Shown here piece after piece: positions 43,838 to 52,633 of a DNA stretch of 64,000 nucleotides (the first letter of the stretch is position 1; each line of letters opens with the position of its first letter). The translations under genes were made by a program, and so were the position numbers. Under the pieces are notes generated by a model. It was not told where the DNA came from. It did no database searches and worked only from the letters and a program-made list of their open reading frames with translations. The DNA lies in assembly GCF_039778605.1 (NCBI RefSeq), contig NZ_CP156060.1, positions 2,728,001 to 2,792,000 on the forward strand, written 5' to 3'. This DNA comes from Flavobacterium sp. WV_118_3. GTDB lineage: Bacteria > Bacteroidota > Bacteroidia > Flavobacteriales > Flavobacteriaceae.

Positions 43838-45982
43838 ATGATTACAAAAACTGTTCTGATTCTTACAACTGTGGGAATGTCTTTACTTTCGGGAAACGAG
43901 GACAAATCCAAGCGAAACGGCGATCCAACCAATCCGCTTCTGGCCGCGTACAATACTCCTTATGAAGTTCCTCCTTTCCATTTGATTAAAAACGAACATT
44001 TTAAACCGGCTTTACTGGAAGGTATTAAAATTCACCAACAGGAAATCGATGCCATTACGAATAATCCGGCCAAACCAACTTTCGATAATACCATTCTGGC
44101 ACTCGAAAATTCGGGACAGCTTTTAAATCGGGTTGCGACTGTTTTTAGCAATCTGAGTTCAGCCAACACAAACGACCAACTACAGGCGATCGCTCAGGAA
44201 ATGGCACCAATATCCTCTAAGCACAATGATAATATCAATCTGAATGAGAAATTATTCGCCCGGGTAAAAGCGGTTTGGGAGGCCCGTAAAACCTTAAAAC
44301 TAACTCCGGAACAATCCCGTTTACTGGAGAAAAAATACAAAGCTTTTGTGCGCAGTGGTGCGAATCTTTCGGAAACCGATAAAGAAAAACTGCGCAAAAT
44401 CAATGGAGAGTTATCCTTGTTATCACTAAAATTTGGCAACAACATTCTTAAAGAAAACAATGCCTACGAATTAGTGATCGATAAAAAAGCGGATTTAGCC
44501 GGTTTACCGGACGAACTGATCCTTGCCGCAGCGGCCAAAGCCAAAGCTTCCGGAAAGGATGGAAAATGGGTGTTTACACTGAGTAATTCGAGTGTGATGC
44601 CATTCCTGCAATATGCATCTAATCGCGAACTGCGCAAGCAAATCTGGACAGCTTATCAGAACCGTGGCAACAACAATAACGAATTCGACAACAAACAAAA
44701 TCTAATCCAGATGGCCAACCTACGCGGTGAAAAAGCACGTTTGTTAGGTTATAAAAACCACGCTGCCTATGTATTGGAAGAAAGTATGGCCAAAACACCG
44801 GAAAAAGCGACGGAGTTGTTAACCAAACTTTGGAAACCGGCACTTGAAAAAGCAAAACTGGAAACGGCCGATATCAAAAAAATGATGGTGGCCGATGGTA
44901 TTTCCGATGCCGTACAACCGTATGACTGGCGTTATTATGCCGAAAAAATCCGTAAGGAACGTTATAATCTGGATGAACAGGAAGTAAAACCATATTTCAG
45001 TATTCAGAATGTACAACAGGGGATTTTTAAAGTAACCGAAAATCTTTATGGGTTGAAATTCGAAGAACTAAAAGATGTTCCAAAATACCATGAAGATGTT
45101 ACCGTTTGGAAAGTTATGGAAAAGGACGGAACTCCCGTAGGTACTTTATATATGGATTTCTATTCGCGTGCTTCCAAAAACGGTGGTGCCTGGATGACCT
45201 CCTACCGTGCGCAGCAAATGGAAAACGGGAAACGTATTCCTCCGGTGATTTCAATCGTTTGTAATTACTCCAAACCAATTGGCGACGCACCCACTTTATT
45301 AACATTTGACGAAACGACAACATTTTTTCATGAATTTGGTCATGCTCTACACGGTTTATTATCGAATGTGAATTACCAAAGTATGGCTGGAACTGCGGTT
45401 CCAAGAGACTTCGTAGAATTACCGTCTCAGGTTATGGAAAACTGGGCTGCCGAGCCAGAAGTTTTAAAAATGTATGCCAAGCATTACCAAACCGGAGCTG
45501 TAATTCCCGATGCGTTAATTGAAAAATTACAAAAATCCGGCACTTTCGACCAAGGATTTGCTACTGTAGAATATCTAGCTGCTTCGTTACTGGATATGGA
45601 ATACCATACACAAACCGGAGCCATCACACAGGATGCGACTGCATTTGAGGCTAGTTCCATGAAAAAAATCGGATTGATCAATTCAATCATTCCGCGTTAT
45701 AGAAGTACGTATTTTAGCCATGTTTTCGCCGGGGGTTATTCGGCTGGTTATTATAGCTATATCTGGTCCGGAGTTTTGGATACCGATGCGTTTGAAGCGT
45801 TTAAAAGCACTTCGTTATTCAACCCGGAAAAAGCCAAAGCTTTCCGTAAATATATCCTTGAAAAAGGAGGAACAGAAGATCCTATGGTACTTTATAAAAA
45901 ATTCCGTGGTGAGGAACCGAACATCACACCGCTACTCAACAAACGCGGTTTGAACAATGGTGCCAAACCATTAAAAAACTAA
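43838..45982 (+). CDS. M3 family metallopeptidase (peptidyl-dipeptidase/oligopeptidase)
   Basis: The 714-residue zinc peptidase carries the HEXXH motif in FFHEFGHALHGLLSNV, with the third ligand glutamate in LPSQVMENWAAEPEVL. HVFAGGYSAGYYSYIWSGVLDTDAFEAF is the substrate-closing loop found in Dcp-type enzymes. A short hydrophobic N-terminus (MITKTVLILTTVGMSLLSG) may export it. Dcp enzymes release C-terminal dipeptides from peptides, which would suit the POT transporters elsewhere in the window. The alternative oligopeptidase A activity cannot be excluded. A terminator follows three bases after the stop. Confidence 0.93.
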   Translation: MITKTVLILTTVGMSLLSGNEDKSKRNGDPTNPLLAAYNTPYEVPPFHLIKNEHFKPALLEGIKIHQQEIDAITNNPAKPTFDNTILALENSGQLLNRVATVFSNLSSANTNDQLQAIAQEMAPISSKHNDNINLNEKLFARVKAVWEARKTLKLTPEQSRLLEKKYKAFVRSGANLSETDKEKLRKINGELSLLSLKFGNNILKENNAYELVIDKKADLAGLPDELILAAAAKAKASGKDGKWVFTLSNSSVMPFLQYASNRELRKQIWTAYQNRGNNNNEFDNKQNLIQMANLRGEKARLLGYKNHAAYVLEESMAKTPEKATELLTKLWKPALEKAKLETADIKKMMVADGISDAVQPYDWRYYAEKIRKERYNLDEQEVKPYFSIQNVQQGIFKVTENLYGLKFEELKDVPKYHEDVTVWKVMEKDGTPVGTLYMDFYSRASKNGGAWMTSYRAQQMENGKRIPPVISIVCNYSKPIGDAPTLLTFDETTTFFHEFGHALHGLLSNVNYQSMAGTAVPRDFVELPSQVMENWAAEPEVLKMYAKHYQTGAVIPDALIEKLQKSGTFDQGFATVEYLAASLLDMEYHTQTGAITQDATAFEASSMKKIGLINSIIPRYRSTYFSHVFAGGYSAGYYSYIWSGVLDTDAFEAFKSTSLFNPEKAKAFRKYILEKGGTEDPMVLYKKFRGEEPNITPLLNKRGLNNGAKPLKN

Positions 45983-45984
45983 AC

Positions 45985-46016
45985 TAAAAGGCTGTCGTAA
46001 TAGACAGCCTTTTTTT
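45985..46016. terminator. Terminator between convergent genes
   Basis: AAAAGGCTGTC pairs with GACAGCCTTTT across a 6-base loop and is followed by T. The T run reaches the stop codon of the convergent SnoaL-like gene, so one hairpin serves both genes. Confidence 0.85.
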
Positions 46017-46377
46017 ATCCGTGATATACACGTGATGCTATTATTTTTCCATTTTTTACATCGAGTACTTCGGCAACCAGCATATCCTCTTCCCCATCTA
46101 CCTGACGGATATACTCCATAAAAATACGATCGGAGTTTGCCGTTAACGACGTCACTTTATAATGCAAGCTTGGCAAACGGTTAAATGCATCCTGCCACCA
46201 GGCACGCATAGCATCTTTCCCAACAACCAATCCTTTGGTTTCCGGTTGGTGCATTTTTAATTTCGGACTAAAATGCTGTGCTTCCTCATCATAAAGTGAT
46301 AGTAATTTGTCAAGTTGCTTGGTATTGAACGCTTCAAACCAACGAAAGGCAATCGATTGTAATGTTTCTGGTGTCAT
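46015..46377 (-). CDS. SnoaL-like / NTF2-fold protein
   Basis: The start is placed at 46377 (MTPETLQSIAFRWFEAFNTK). The longer frame to 46404 would run into the terminator hairpin of the upstream gene. The remaining 120 residues have the cone-shaped NTF2 fold pattern: a helix AFRWFEAFNTKQLDKLLSLY, then YDEEAQHFSP, KGLVVGKDAMRAWWQDAF, LHYKVTSLTANSDRIFMEYIRQV and a last strand of KNGKIIASRVYHG. Such proteins are small isomerases or ligand binders; this one has no assigned substrate. Confidence 0.82.
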   Translation of the reverse strand: MTPETLQSIAFRWFEAFNTKQLDKLLSLYDEEAQHFSPKLKMHQPETKGLVVGKDAMRAWWQDAFNRLPSLHYKVTSLTANSDRIFMEYIRQVDGEEDMLVAEVLDVKNGKIIASRVYHG

Positions 46378-46386
46378 TAGTATGGT

Positions 46387-46414
46387 AAAAAAATCCCGAA
46401 GCAAGCTTCAGGAT
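46387..46414 (-). terminator. Terminator of the pseudouridine synthase operon
   Basis: On the minus strand ATCCTGAAGC pairs with GCTTCGGGAT (one G-U pair) over a two-base loop, followed by seven T. It starts eight bases after the stop at 46422. Confidence 0.8.
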
Positions 46415-46421
46415 TGTGGAT

Positions 46422-47309
46422 TTATATATTTTTAAGGTTTATAATTTCCTGATCGGTCAGAAAACGCCAGTTTCCACGTGGTAAATTTTTCTTGGTCAGT
46501 CCCGCAAAAACAACGCGGTCTACTTTAATCACATCATATTCCAGATGTTCGAAAATAGAACGCACAACTTTTACATTGGACGTTTTCATCTTTAAACCGA
46601 TTTCACTTTTCGGTTCGTTTTCGATATACGAAATCTCCTCTACATATACTCTAAAATTATCGATCGTAAGTCCTTTTTGGATTTTTTCCAGATCTTCAAA
46701 TTTCAGGTTACGGTCCAGTGTTACCTGGTATACTTTTGACGAACGTTGGTTTGGGGCCGTAAATTTACGAACCATATCCGAATCGTTTGTAAACAACAAC
46801 AATCCCGTTGTACTTTTATCCATACGTCCAACCGATTGTAGTTTTGCTTTGGTTGCATTTCGTACCAAATCCAACACATTTGCCGTATTTCCGTCTCCAT
46901 CGCCGGCCGTAGTAAATCCTTTTGGCTTATTTAGCAGGATGTATTCTTTTTTCTCCGGTGTAATCACCGTTCCGTCAAAGTTAACAACATCACCTGGTTT
47001 CACTTTATAACCCATTTCGGTAATCGCCTCTCCATTCACTTTTACATTCCCCGATTGGATATAAATATCAGCATCTCTACGAGAGCAAACGCCAGAATTA
47101 GAAATATATTTATTCAGACGGATATCATCCGAAGCAGGTCCTTTAGGCGCTTTCGGCTTTTTTTCAAAGTCCGGTTTCGGTTTTGAGAAATTACTTTTTC
47201 TATCGTCTTTTTTAAAATTCGGTTTCCCAGCCGCATTTGATTTCTTTGGTCCAAAACCCGGTTTGCCGTTGGAAGAACCTCTTTTATTATTTCCTTTTCC
47301 GTTATTCAT
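46422..47309 (-). CDS. RsuA/RluB/RluF-type pseudouridine synthase with basic N-terminal tail
   Basis: The enzyme converts a specific rRNA uridine to pseudouridine. After a basic, Gly/Asn/Lys/Pro-rich tail of about 65 residues, an S4 RNA-binding domain (RLNKYISNSGVCSRRDAD) is followed by the catalytic domain with the aspartate in SVGRMDKSTTGLLLFTND. The frame opens at 47330, but a -7 box at 47328-47335 lies across that ATG, so the ATG at 47309 is the real start. The low-complexity tail is common in this phylum and may hold the enzyme on the ribosome. The exact rRNA site is not readable from sequence. Confidence 0.92.
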   Translation of the reverse strand: MNNGKGNNKRGSSNGKPGFGPKKSNAAGKPNFKKDDRKSNFSKPKPDFEKKPKAPKGPASDDIRLNKYISNSGVCSRRDADIYIQSGNVKVNGEAITEMGYKVKPGDVVNFDGTVITPEKKEYILLNKPKGFTTAGDGDGNTANVLDLVRNATKAKLQSVGRMDKSTTGLLLFTNDSDMVRKFTAPNQRSSKVYQVTLDRNLKFEDLEKIQKGLTIDNFRVYVEEISYIENEPKSEIGLKMKTSNVKVVRSIFEHLEYDVIKVDRVVFAGLTKKNLPRGNWRFLTDQEIINLKNI

Positions 47310-47327
47310 TTCGCTAAAAAATTTTTG

Positions 47328-47335
47328 CAAAGATA
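47328..47335 (-). promoter_or_regulatory. -7 box of the pseudouridine synthase gene
   Basis: The minus strand reads TATCTTTG, an exact TAnnTTTG, 18 bases before the ATG at 47309, and overlaps the upstream ATG at 47330, deciding the start. Confidence 0.6.
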
Positions 47336-47378
47336 CTATTTATCTCTTTGTGTGTTAAAAAAGTATTTTGAAAGATTG

Positions 47379-48299
47379 TTATAGTCCGGCCAATAGTTTT
47401 TTGCCGTTGACCAAAACCGTAGGATCAATGAGTACAATACAGAAAACTCCGGCTACAATAAGGGTTTTCAATATCATATGCAATTGAACATATTCTTCGC
47501 GGGTTTCCGATTTCCACAATAACCGGATAAAGTACATCAAGATAATCAATGCTATATAAAAGTAAATATCCATATAACCTACATCGTATTTTTCGACCAG
47601 GATAAATACCGGAATAACCGTAGCGATCGTTAAAGCCGTTATCATTTTTTTGGATACATTAGTTCCGAAACGAACCGGAATGGTCTGATAATCGGATACC
47701 AAATCCCCCTTGATATTTTCCAGATCTTTGATCATTTCACGAATCAGGATCAATAGAAAAAGGAATCCCGCATGGGCAAAAATTACGTGGTAAAAGTTTT
47801 TGAAATACAATAATATTCCGAAAAATGGCATTACCGCAAGGACAGAAGCCGTCAGATTTCCAACAATCGGGTATTTTTTAAGCTTGTGCGAATAAAACCA
47901 GATCAGAAAAATATAGGCTGCAAAAAAGAAAGCCGCCCGCCAGGATATGATATAGGCCAGACCCGTTGCCAGGAAATTCAATCCAAAGTAAACTTTTAAT
48001 TTGGTTTGCTGACTCACCAATCGATCCAGCATTGATTTGTTCGGTCGATTAATCAGATCTTTCTGCGCATCGTAAAAATTATTGATAATATATCCGGAAG
48101 CTATTGTTAGCGTAGATACAAACACCAGAATAAACAAACGCCAGTCCAGAATCACATCCAATGCGCGTTCGTCTTTGGCCAGAATAAAGATCGATGACAG
48201 GTATTGCGCCAGTACAATAATCGGAATATTATAACCCCGTACCACAGAAAACAAACTGAGGATCTTCATCAAAGTCAATTTGGATTTACGGGTAAGCAT
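47379..48299 (-). CDS. UbiA-family prenyltransferase (geranylgeranylglycerol-phosphate type)
   Basis: The 306-residue protein has about eight membrane helices and both Asp-rich motifs of the UbiA family: NNFYDAQKDLINRPNK near residue 68 and DLENIKGDLVSDYQT near 190. In flavobacteria such proteins are often annotated as geranylgeranylglycerol-phosphate transferases by likeness to archaeal lipid enzymes; the substrate in bacteria is not settled. A start ten codons in (48269) is an alternative. It lies 54 bases after mevalonate kinase, as part of the mevalonate operon. Confidence 0.88.
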   Translation of the reverse strand: MLTRKSKLTLMKILSLFSVVRGYNIPIIVLAQYLSSIFILAKDERALDVILDWRLFILVFVSTLTIASGYIINNFYDAQKDLINRPNKSMLDRLVSQQTKLKVYFGLNFLATGLAYIISWRAAFFFAAYIFLIWFYSHKLKKYPIVGNLTASVLAVMPFFGILLYFKNFYHVIFAHAGFLFLLILIREMIKDLENIKGDLVSDYQTIPVRFGTNVSKKMITALTIATVIPVFILVEKYDVGYMDIYFYIALIILMYFIRLLWKSETREEYVQLHMILKTLIVAGVFCIVLIDPTVLVNGKKLLAGL

Positions 48300-48353
48300 G
48301 GTTTTGGCTATTAATTTATCATCCGCGGAATTTTCCGACCGAAAAGTTATAAA

Positions 48354-49292
48354 TTAGAATTGATAAACGACCTCTAACTTATAATCTTTTAAGGATTCTT
48401 TAGCTTTTTCCAGATTTTGCGTAAATCCGAGTATGTAACCACCGCCACCGGAGCCACATAATTTCAAGTAGTAATCGTTCGTATCGATCCCTTTTTGCCA
48501 TACCTGATGGAATTGTTCCGGAATCATCGGTTTAAAGTTGTTCAAGACTACTTTCGACAATTTTTTGGTATTGGAAAATAAGGATTTTACATCGCCGTGC
48601 AGGAAGTTTTCCACACAGGCATCGGTATATTTTACGAATTGTGTTTTTAGCATTTTTCGGAAACCCTGATCTTTTAGGTTTTCCATAAAGATATTCACCA
48701 TCGGTGCCGTTTCACCTACAATTCCGGAGTCGATAAGGAATACAGCTCCTTTCCCTTCGGTACTTTGCGACGGAATGCCGGTTGGCTCAATATGATCCTT
48801 GGAATTGATCAATATTGGTAAACTCAGATAGCTGTTTAGCGGATCCAATCCGGAACTTTTCCCGTGGAAAAAGGATTCCATCTGGGCAAAGATATTTTTT
48901 AACTGTAGTAATTTTTCGCGTGTCAGGTTTTCCAGTACGGTAATTTTATTGTTGGCATATTTATCATAAATAGCCGCCACCAAAGCACCGCTACTTCCCA
49001 CTCCGTATCCTTGCGGAATACTGGAATCGAAATACATTCCCTGAGCCACATCGGCATTTAAGGCTTCCATATTAAAGGTTACCAATTCCGGGTTTTCTTC
49101 CTGAATATCTTCCAGATAGGCTGTAAAACGTTGTAAAGCCGCATTTGATTTTATCGATTCCGAAGTTGGGTTTTCGGCTATTTTCAATGCCCCGTTATAA
49201 AAATTATACGGGATGGATAACCCTTTGGAATCTTTGATAATACCATACTCTCCGAAGAGTAAAATTTTCGAGTAAAAAAGTGGTCCTTTCAT
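48354..49292 (-). CDS. Mevalonate kinase-like GHMP kinase
   Basis: The 312-residue protein has N-terminal SKILLFGEYGIIKDSKGLSI, where the GEY segment is typical of mevalonate kinase. The ATP loop is GYGVGSSGALVAAIYDKY, and the C-terminal GHMP motif is LKLCGSGGGGYILGF. It would phosphorylate mevalonate to mevalonate 5-phosphate. It lies between the decarboxylase and the UbiA-like gene, all on the minus strand with gaps of 50-70 bases. Confidence 0.92.
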   Translation of the reverse strand: MKGPLFYSKILLFGEYGIIKDSKGLSIPYNFYNGALKIAENPTSESIKSNAALQRFTAYLEDIQEENPELVTFNMEALNADVAQGMYFDSSIPQGYGVGSSGALVAAIYDKYANNKITVLENLTREKLLQLKNIFAQMESFFHGKSSGLDPLNSYLSLPILINSKDHIEPTGIPSQSTEGKGAVFLIDSGIVGETAPMVNIFMENLKDQGFRKMLKTQFVKYTDACVENFLHGDVKSLFSNTKKLSKVVLNNFKPMIPEQFHQVWQKGIDTNDYYLKLCGSGGGGYILGFTQNLEKAKESLKDYKLEVVYQF

Positions 49293-49358
49293 ATACGTAT
49301 TTCCTGCTTTAGAAACGGTTTACCGCTAAATCTAGTATAAAGGTAGTGAAAAAAAGTT

Positions 49359-50444
49359 TTAATTGCTCTTTTCGCTTCCTTTTCCGATTTCGTCACAAAT
49401 GTACTGACTGTTTTGACAATAGCCAACTAATTCCTGCTGAATAAATGCCAATACTTTTTCTTTTACCGATTCCGGATATAAGACGTGTACGTTTGCTCCG
49501 GCATCGAGTGTAAAACACACCGGCGTTCCGGTTTCACTTCTGTATTTCCAAATGCGGTTGATAATTTCAAGTGTATTAGGTTTCATCAGGATATAATACG
49601 GCATAGAAGTAAGCATCATGGCATGTAACGTAAGCGCTTCACTTTCGACGATTTTGATAAAATTTTCCACATCGCCTGTTTCCAGAATGTTTTTGATCTG
49701 AGACAAGTTAACATGCGCCTGTTCAAAGCGTTTTTCGGCATACGGATGATTGTGCATCAAATCGTGACCTATCGTGCTCGACACCTGTTTTTCACCTTTG
49801 TCAACCAACAAAATCGTGTCCTGATAGTTCTTAAAATTTTCGTGAATCTGTCCCGGAAACTCCACTCCAAACAGATCAGAACTACCTTCAATTTCTTTAT
49901 GCGTTCCCCAAACCACAACATTTCCTTTTATGCTTCGGCAGGCACTTCCGGAGCCCAAACGCGCCAAAAAGGAGGCTTTGCTATAAAAATAAGCTTGGTC
50001 CATTTGTGGGTTTAAAGCTTTTTCCAAATCCATAATATTCATCGCCAATGCCGCCATTCCTGAGGCCGAGGAGGCAATTCCGGAACTGTGCGGAAAGGTG
50101 TTTAAGGTATCGATAACAAAATGATAGTTTTTCAGATACGGGCAATACGTTTCGATTCGCTCGAAAAACTTCTGGATTTTTGGTCTGAAAGACTCTTTTT
50201 CTTTTCCTTCGAATAAAAGGTCAAACGAAAAATCGGCAGCGGATTCTTTTTTCGAAAAAGACAGTTTGGTAATGGTTTTACAATTATTCAGCGTAAAACT
50301 CACCGACGGATTCGCCGGAATCTGGTGTTCTTTTTTCCCCCAGTATTTTACCAGCGCAATATTGCTGGGCGCGCTCCATTCGGAATTTCCGTTTTCCACA
50401 CCATCCAACGTTCCGTTGTAAACAAAATCTTTTTCTAAAAACAT
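49359..50444 (-). CDS. mvaD: Diphosphomevalonate decarboxylase
   Basis: The 361-residue enzyme makes isopentenyl diphosphate from mevalonate 5-diphosphate with ATP. The signature SNIALVKYWGKKE, the ATP-binding loop TFPHSSGIASSASGMAALA, the conserved SGSACRSIKGNVVVW and the catalytic Asp region FTLDAGANVHVLYP are all present. It heads the operon with mevalonate kinase and the UbiA-like gene. A -7 box (TATCTTTG, minus strand) lies 17 bases before its ATG, divergent from tspO. Confidence 0.95.
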   Translation of the reverse strand: MFLEKDFVYNGTLDGVENGNSEWSAPSNIALVKYWGKKEHQIPANPSVSFTLNNCKTITKLSFSKKESAADFSFDLLFEGKEKESFRPKIQKFFERIETYCPYLKNYHFVIDTLNTFPHSSGIASSASGMAALAMNIMDLEKALNPQMDQAYFYSKASFLARLGSGSACRSIKGNVVVWGTHKEIEGSSDLFGVEFPGQIHENFKNYQDTILLVDKGEKQVSSTIGHDLMHNHPYAEKRFEQAHVNLSQIKNILETGDVENFIKIVESEALTLHAMMLTSMPYYILMKPNTLEIINRIWKYRSETGTPVCFTLDAGANVHVLYPESVKEKVLAFIQQELVGYCQNSQYICDEIGKGSEKSN

Positions 50445-50461
50445 ATCCTTAAAAATTTACG

Positions 50462-50469
50462 CAAAGATA
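50462..50469 (-). promoter_or_regulatory. -7 box of the mvaD operon
   Basis: The plus strand CAAAGATA reads TATCTTTG on the minus strand, an exact consensus, 17 bases before the mvaD start. Confidence 0.6.
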
Positions 50470-50516
50470 CTTTTTTTGAAATAGCGATCCATTGGAAAAA
50501 ATTGCCGGAATTCGTG

Positions 50517-50524
50517 TATTTTTG
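50517..50524 (+). promoter_or_regulatory. -7 box of tspO, leaderless geometry
   Basis: TATTTTTG is an exact TAnnTTTG only four bases before the ATG at 50529. A TTG 22 bases upstream (50492-50494) may be the -33 box. Confidence 0.6.
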
Positions 50525-50528
50525 AAGT

Positions 50529-51008
50529 ATGAAAAACATCACCCGTATAGTAATGATCGTGGTAACCTGTCTGGTGGTAGGTTATTTTTCCGGAATTGTA
50601 ACCCGTGGCAGTATTGAAACCTGGTATCCTACTTTGGTAAAACCGTCGTTTAATCCGCCCAACTGGTTGTTTGCTCCGGTATGGAGTACGTTATACATTA
50701 TGATGGGAATTGCAGCCGGACTGGTTTGGAATCGGATTGATTTTGAACGCGATGCCGTAAAAAGAGCCTTGCTTTTCTTTACTATTCAGCTGGGATTGAA
50801 TGCGTTATGGTCGTTTTTATTTTTCGGACTTCACAATGTTTTATTGGCTTTAATCGAGCTGGTTATACTTTGGCTAATGATTTACGAAACTTACCAATCG
50901 TTTCGAAAGATTCACAAAATTGCCGGTTATCTGTTGCTACCCTATCTTGCCTGGGTTACTTTCGCAGGGGTATTAAATGCAAGCATATGGCAACTTAATC
51001 AATATTAA
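50529..51008 (+). CDS. tspO: TspO/MBR family protein
   Basis: The 159-residue protein has five membrane helices and the family signature WYPTLVKPSFNPPNWLFAPVW near residues 30-52, followed by LYIMMGIAAGLVW. TspO relatives bind porphyrins and cholesterol-like ligands and influence stress responses. The promoter lies so close that the message should be leaderless. It is divergent from the mevalonate operon; a functional link is possible but not shown. Confidence 0.95.
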   Translation: MKNITRIVMIVVTCLVVGYFSGIVTRGSIETWYPTLVKPSFNPPNWLFAPVWSTLYIMMGIAAGLVWNRIDFERDAVKRALLFFTIQLGLNALWSFLFFGLHNVLLALIELVILWLMIYETYQSFRKIHKIAGYLLLPYLAWVTFAGVLNASIWQLNQY

Positions 51009-51054
51009 TATATACTTTTTAACCAAAAACAAAGAAATAAAAAGCATTTTTAGT

Positions 51055-51079
51055 TAAATTTGAGAATAAATCAAATTTA
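51055..51079. promoter_or_regulatory. Promoter with overlapping inverted repeat before the OmpA-like gene
   Basis: TAAATTTGA (51055-51063) and TCAAATTTA (51071-51079) form a perfect 9-base inverted repeat with a 7-base spacer. The left arm contains TAAATTTG, an exact -7 box, so a dimeric regulator bound here would block or shape initiation. The ATG at 51086 follows six bases later. Confidence 0.5.
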
Positions 51080-51085
51080 CCGATT

Positions 51086-52000
51086 ATGCCAAAAAAAGCG
51101 ACTTACCTTCTTGGTATACTAGCAACCCTAATTATCGGTTGTTTTTTGTACCATCAATTTTGTTGTGTCCATTGTGGCAATACCTGTTCTGAAAAGGACA
51201 ACACAGCTATTGGTAGCACAGACAATACCACGCTTCATCCGGCCTATCCGTTTGCCTTGAAAGGCAACGGCATTCGTTTTAACGCACAGGATAATTTTAA
51301 TTTTTTAAAAAATGATTTTAAAAAACTACTTCCTGTCGACGATTCGATAGCAATCGGGGCGGCTTCACTAAAATCATTTCTTGAAAACAGTCCGGCATTA
51401 TTAAAAATCAACGGGTTTGCGCTACAAGACGAAGTCAATTCTTCCATTTTTCCAAATCTGGGCTATGCGCGGGCCAACGAGATCAAAAATTATTTTGTTT
51501 CCCAGGGAATCCCTTCCGCTAAAATTGAAATTAATGGCAAAATTAGTGATGACTTGATTGTTCAGAACGGAACACTGCTCGGACCGATCACCTTTGACCT
51601 TGTCGAACCCGCTACCGAAGCCAAGCCGGAAACCGACTGGCAAGCTGTAAAAACACAATTGAACACCAATCCACTGACACTCTATTTTAACTCTGGACAA
51701 ACTGAGATTCTCCTATCCGAAACCGACCGTCAGAAAATAGCTGATATGATACGCTATATCGATCATGTGGAAAATGCCAAACTGGATATCATAGGTTATA
51801 CCGACAATGTCGGCAACCGCGAAACCAATATCCATATCGGGCAGCAACGTGCCGATTTTGCCAAAAATTACTTTATTCAAAATGGCATCCCACCAGATAA
51901 GATCAACAGCAGCTCCAAAGGTCCGGACGATCCGTTGCAAAGCAACACTACCAAAGAAGGACAAGCTAAAAACAGACGTACCGTAATCACGATCCATTAA
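51086..52000 (+). CDS. OmpA-family peptidoglycan-associated protein
   Basis: The 304-residue protein has a short N-terminal membrane or signal segment (LLGILATLIIGCFLYHQF), two Cys-containing turns, then two OmpA-like alpha/beta regions. The clearer one is C-terminal (about 205-304): LDIIGYTDNVGNRETNIHIG and QQRADFAKNYFIQNGIPPDK, with NRRTVITI at the end, the peptidoglycan-binding form. The first region (ALQDEVNSSIFPNLGYARANEIKNYF) looks like a degenerate copy. It would tether the envelope to the cell wall. It is followed 16 bases later by a helix-hairpin-helix gene. Confidence 0.9.
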   Translation: MPKKATYLLGILATLIIGCFLYHQFCCVHCGNTCSEKDNTAIGSTDNTTLHPAYPFALKGNGIRFNAQDNFNFLKNDFKKLLPVDDSIAIGAASLKSFLENSPALLKINGFALQDEVNSSIFPNLGYARANEIKNYFVSQGIPSAKIEINGKISDDLIVQNGTLLGPITFDLVEPATEAKPETDWQAVKTQLNTNPLTLYFNSGQTEILLSETDRQKIADMIRYIDHVENAKLDIIGYTDNVGNRETNIHIGQQRADFAKNYFIQNGIPPDKINSSSKGPDDPLQSNTTKEGQAKNRRTVITIH

Positions 52001-52016
52001 TCTAACACCATTACAT

Positions 52017-52538
52017 ATGAATGCACCATGTATACTCATCCCGGTTATTACAGGTTTAATCTGTGCATTATTAGGCTATTTACTTGGTAAATCAGCTACA
52101 TCGGGTAACCATAATTCCAAGCAATTACAAATTGATCTGGACAATTGCCGGTCTAAATCCGCAACACTTACAGCCGAACTGGACGCTCTGAAACGTCAGG
52201 GTTCTTCATTAGGATTTGCCGCTACCTCAATAATTGAACCTTTTAATGCCAAACTGGCCGCTTCGGTACTGGGTAGAAAAATTACCGAAAACGATCTGAA
52301 AATTATCGAAGGTATTGGTCCTAAAATTGAAGAATTATTCAACACTTCGGGGATATTTTCCTGGAAAGCATTGTCGGAAACTTCGGTAGACCGTTGCAAT
52401 GAGATCCTCCATAAAGCCGGTGAACGTTTTGCCATGCATAATCCTACAACATGGCCGCGACAAGCCCGAATGGCGTACGAAGGAAAATGGTCGGAACTAA
52501 AAGAATGGCAGGACAAACTCGACGGCGGACGGGAATAA
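52017..52538 (+). CDS. Membrane-anchored helix-hairpin-helix protein
   Basis: The 173-residue protein has an N-terminal membrane segment (IPVITGLICALLGYLLGK), a coiled region (QIDLDNCRSKSATLTAELD) and a C-terminal domain with a helix-hairpin-helix core (LKIIEGIGPKIEELFNTSGI). The ending WPRQARMAYEGKWSELKEWQDKL matches proteins often labelled FEN1-like 5' nuclease domain, though no nuclease residues are visible here. Probably structural or DNA/protein-binding in function. It is co-transcribed with the OmpA-like gene. Confidence 0.82.
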   Translation: MNAPCILIPVITGLICALLGYLLGKSATSGNHNSKQLQIDLDNCRSKSATLTAELDALKRQGSSLGFAATSIIEPFNAKLAASVLGRKITENDLKIIEGIGPKIEELFNTSGIFSWKALSETSVDRCNEILHKAGERFAMHNPTTWPRQARMAYEGKWSELKEWQDKLDGGRE

Positions 52539-52559
52539 TCACAAATCTGTAAAAAAACA

Positions 52560-52593
52560 AAGCCTGTCAGGCACATTACATCCTGACAGGCTT
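52560..52593 (-). terminator. Terminator of the first T9SS cargo gene
   Basis: AAGCCTGTCAGG pairs perfectly with CCTGACAGGCTT across a 10-base loop. On the minus strand a T-rich tail (TTTGTTTTTTTAC) follows, which suits the gene ending at 52634. Confidence 0.75.
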
Positions 52594-52633
52594 CGGATAA
52601 AAACGGCAAGCTCAAAACCGTTTTTAATGTTAT

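Noticed and set aside
46492..47010. 172-codon open frame on the plus strand inside the pseudouridine synthase gene
   Set aside because: It is antisense to a conserved catalytic domain, with Ser/Thr-rich random-looking translation.
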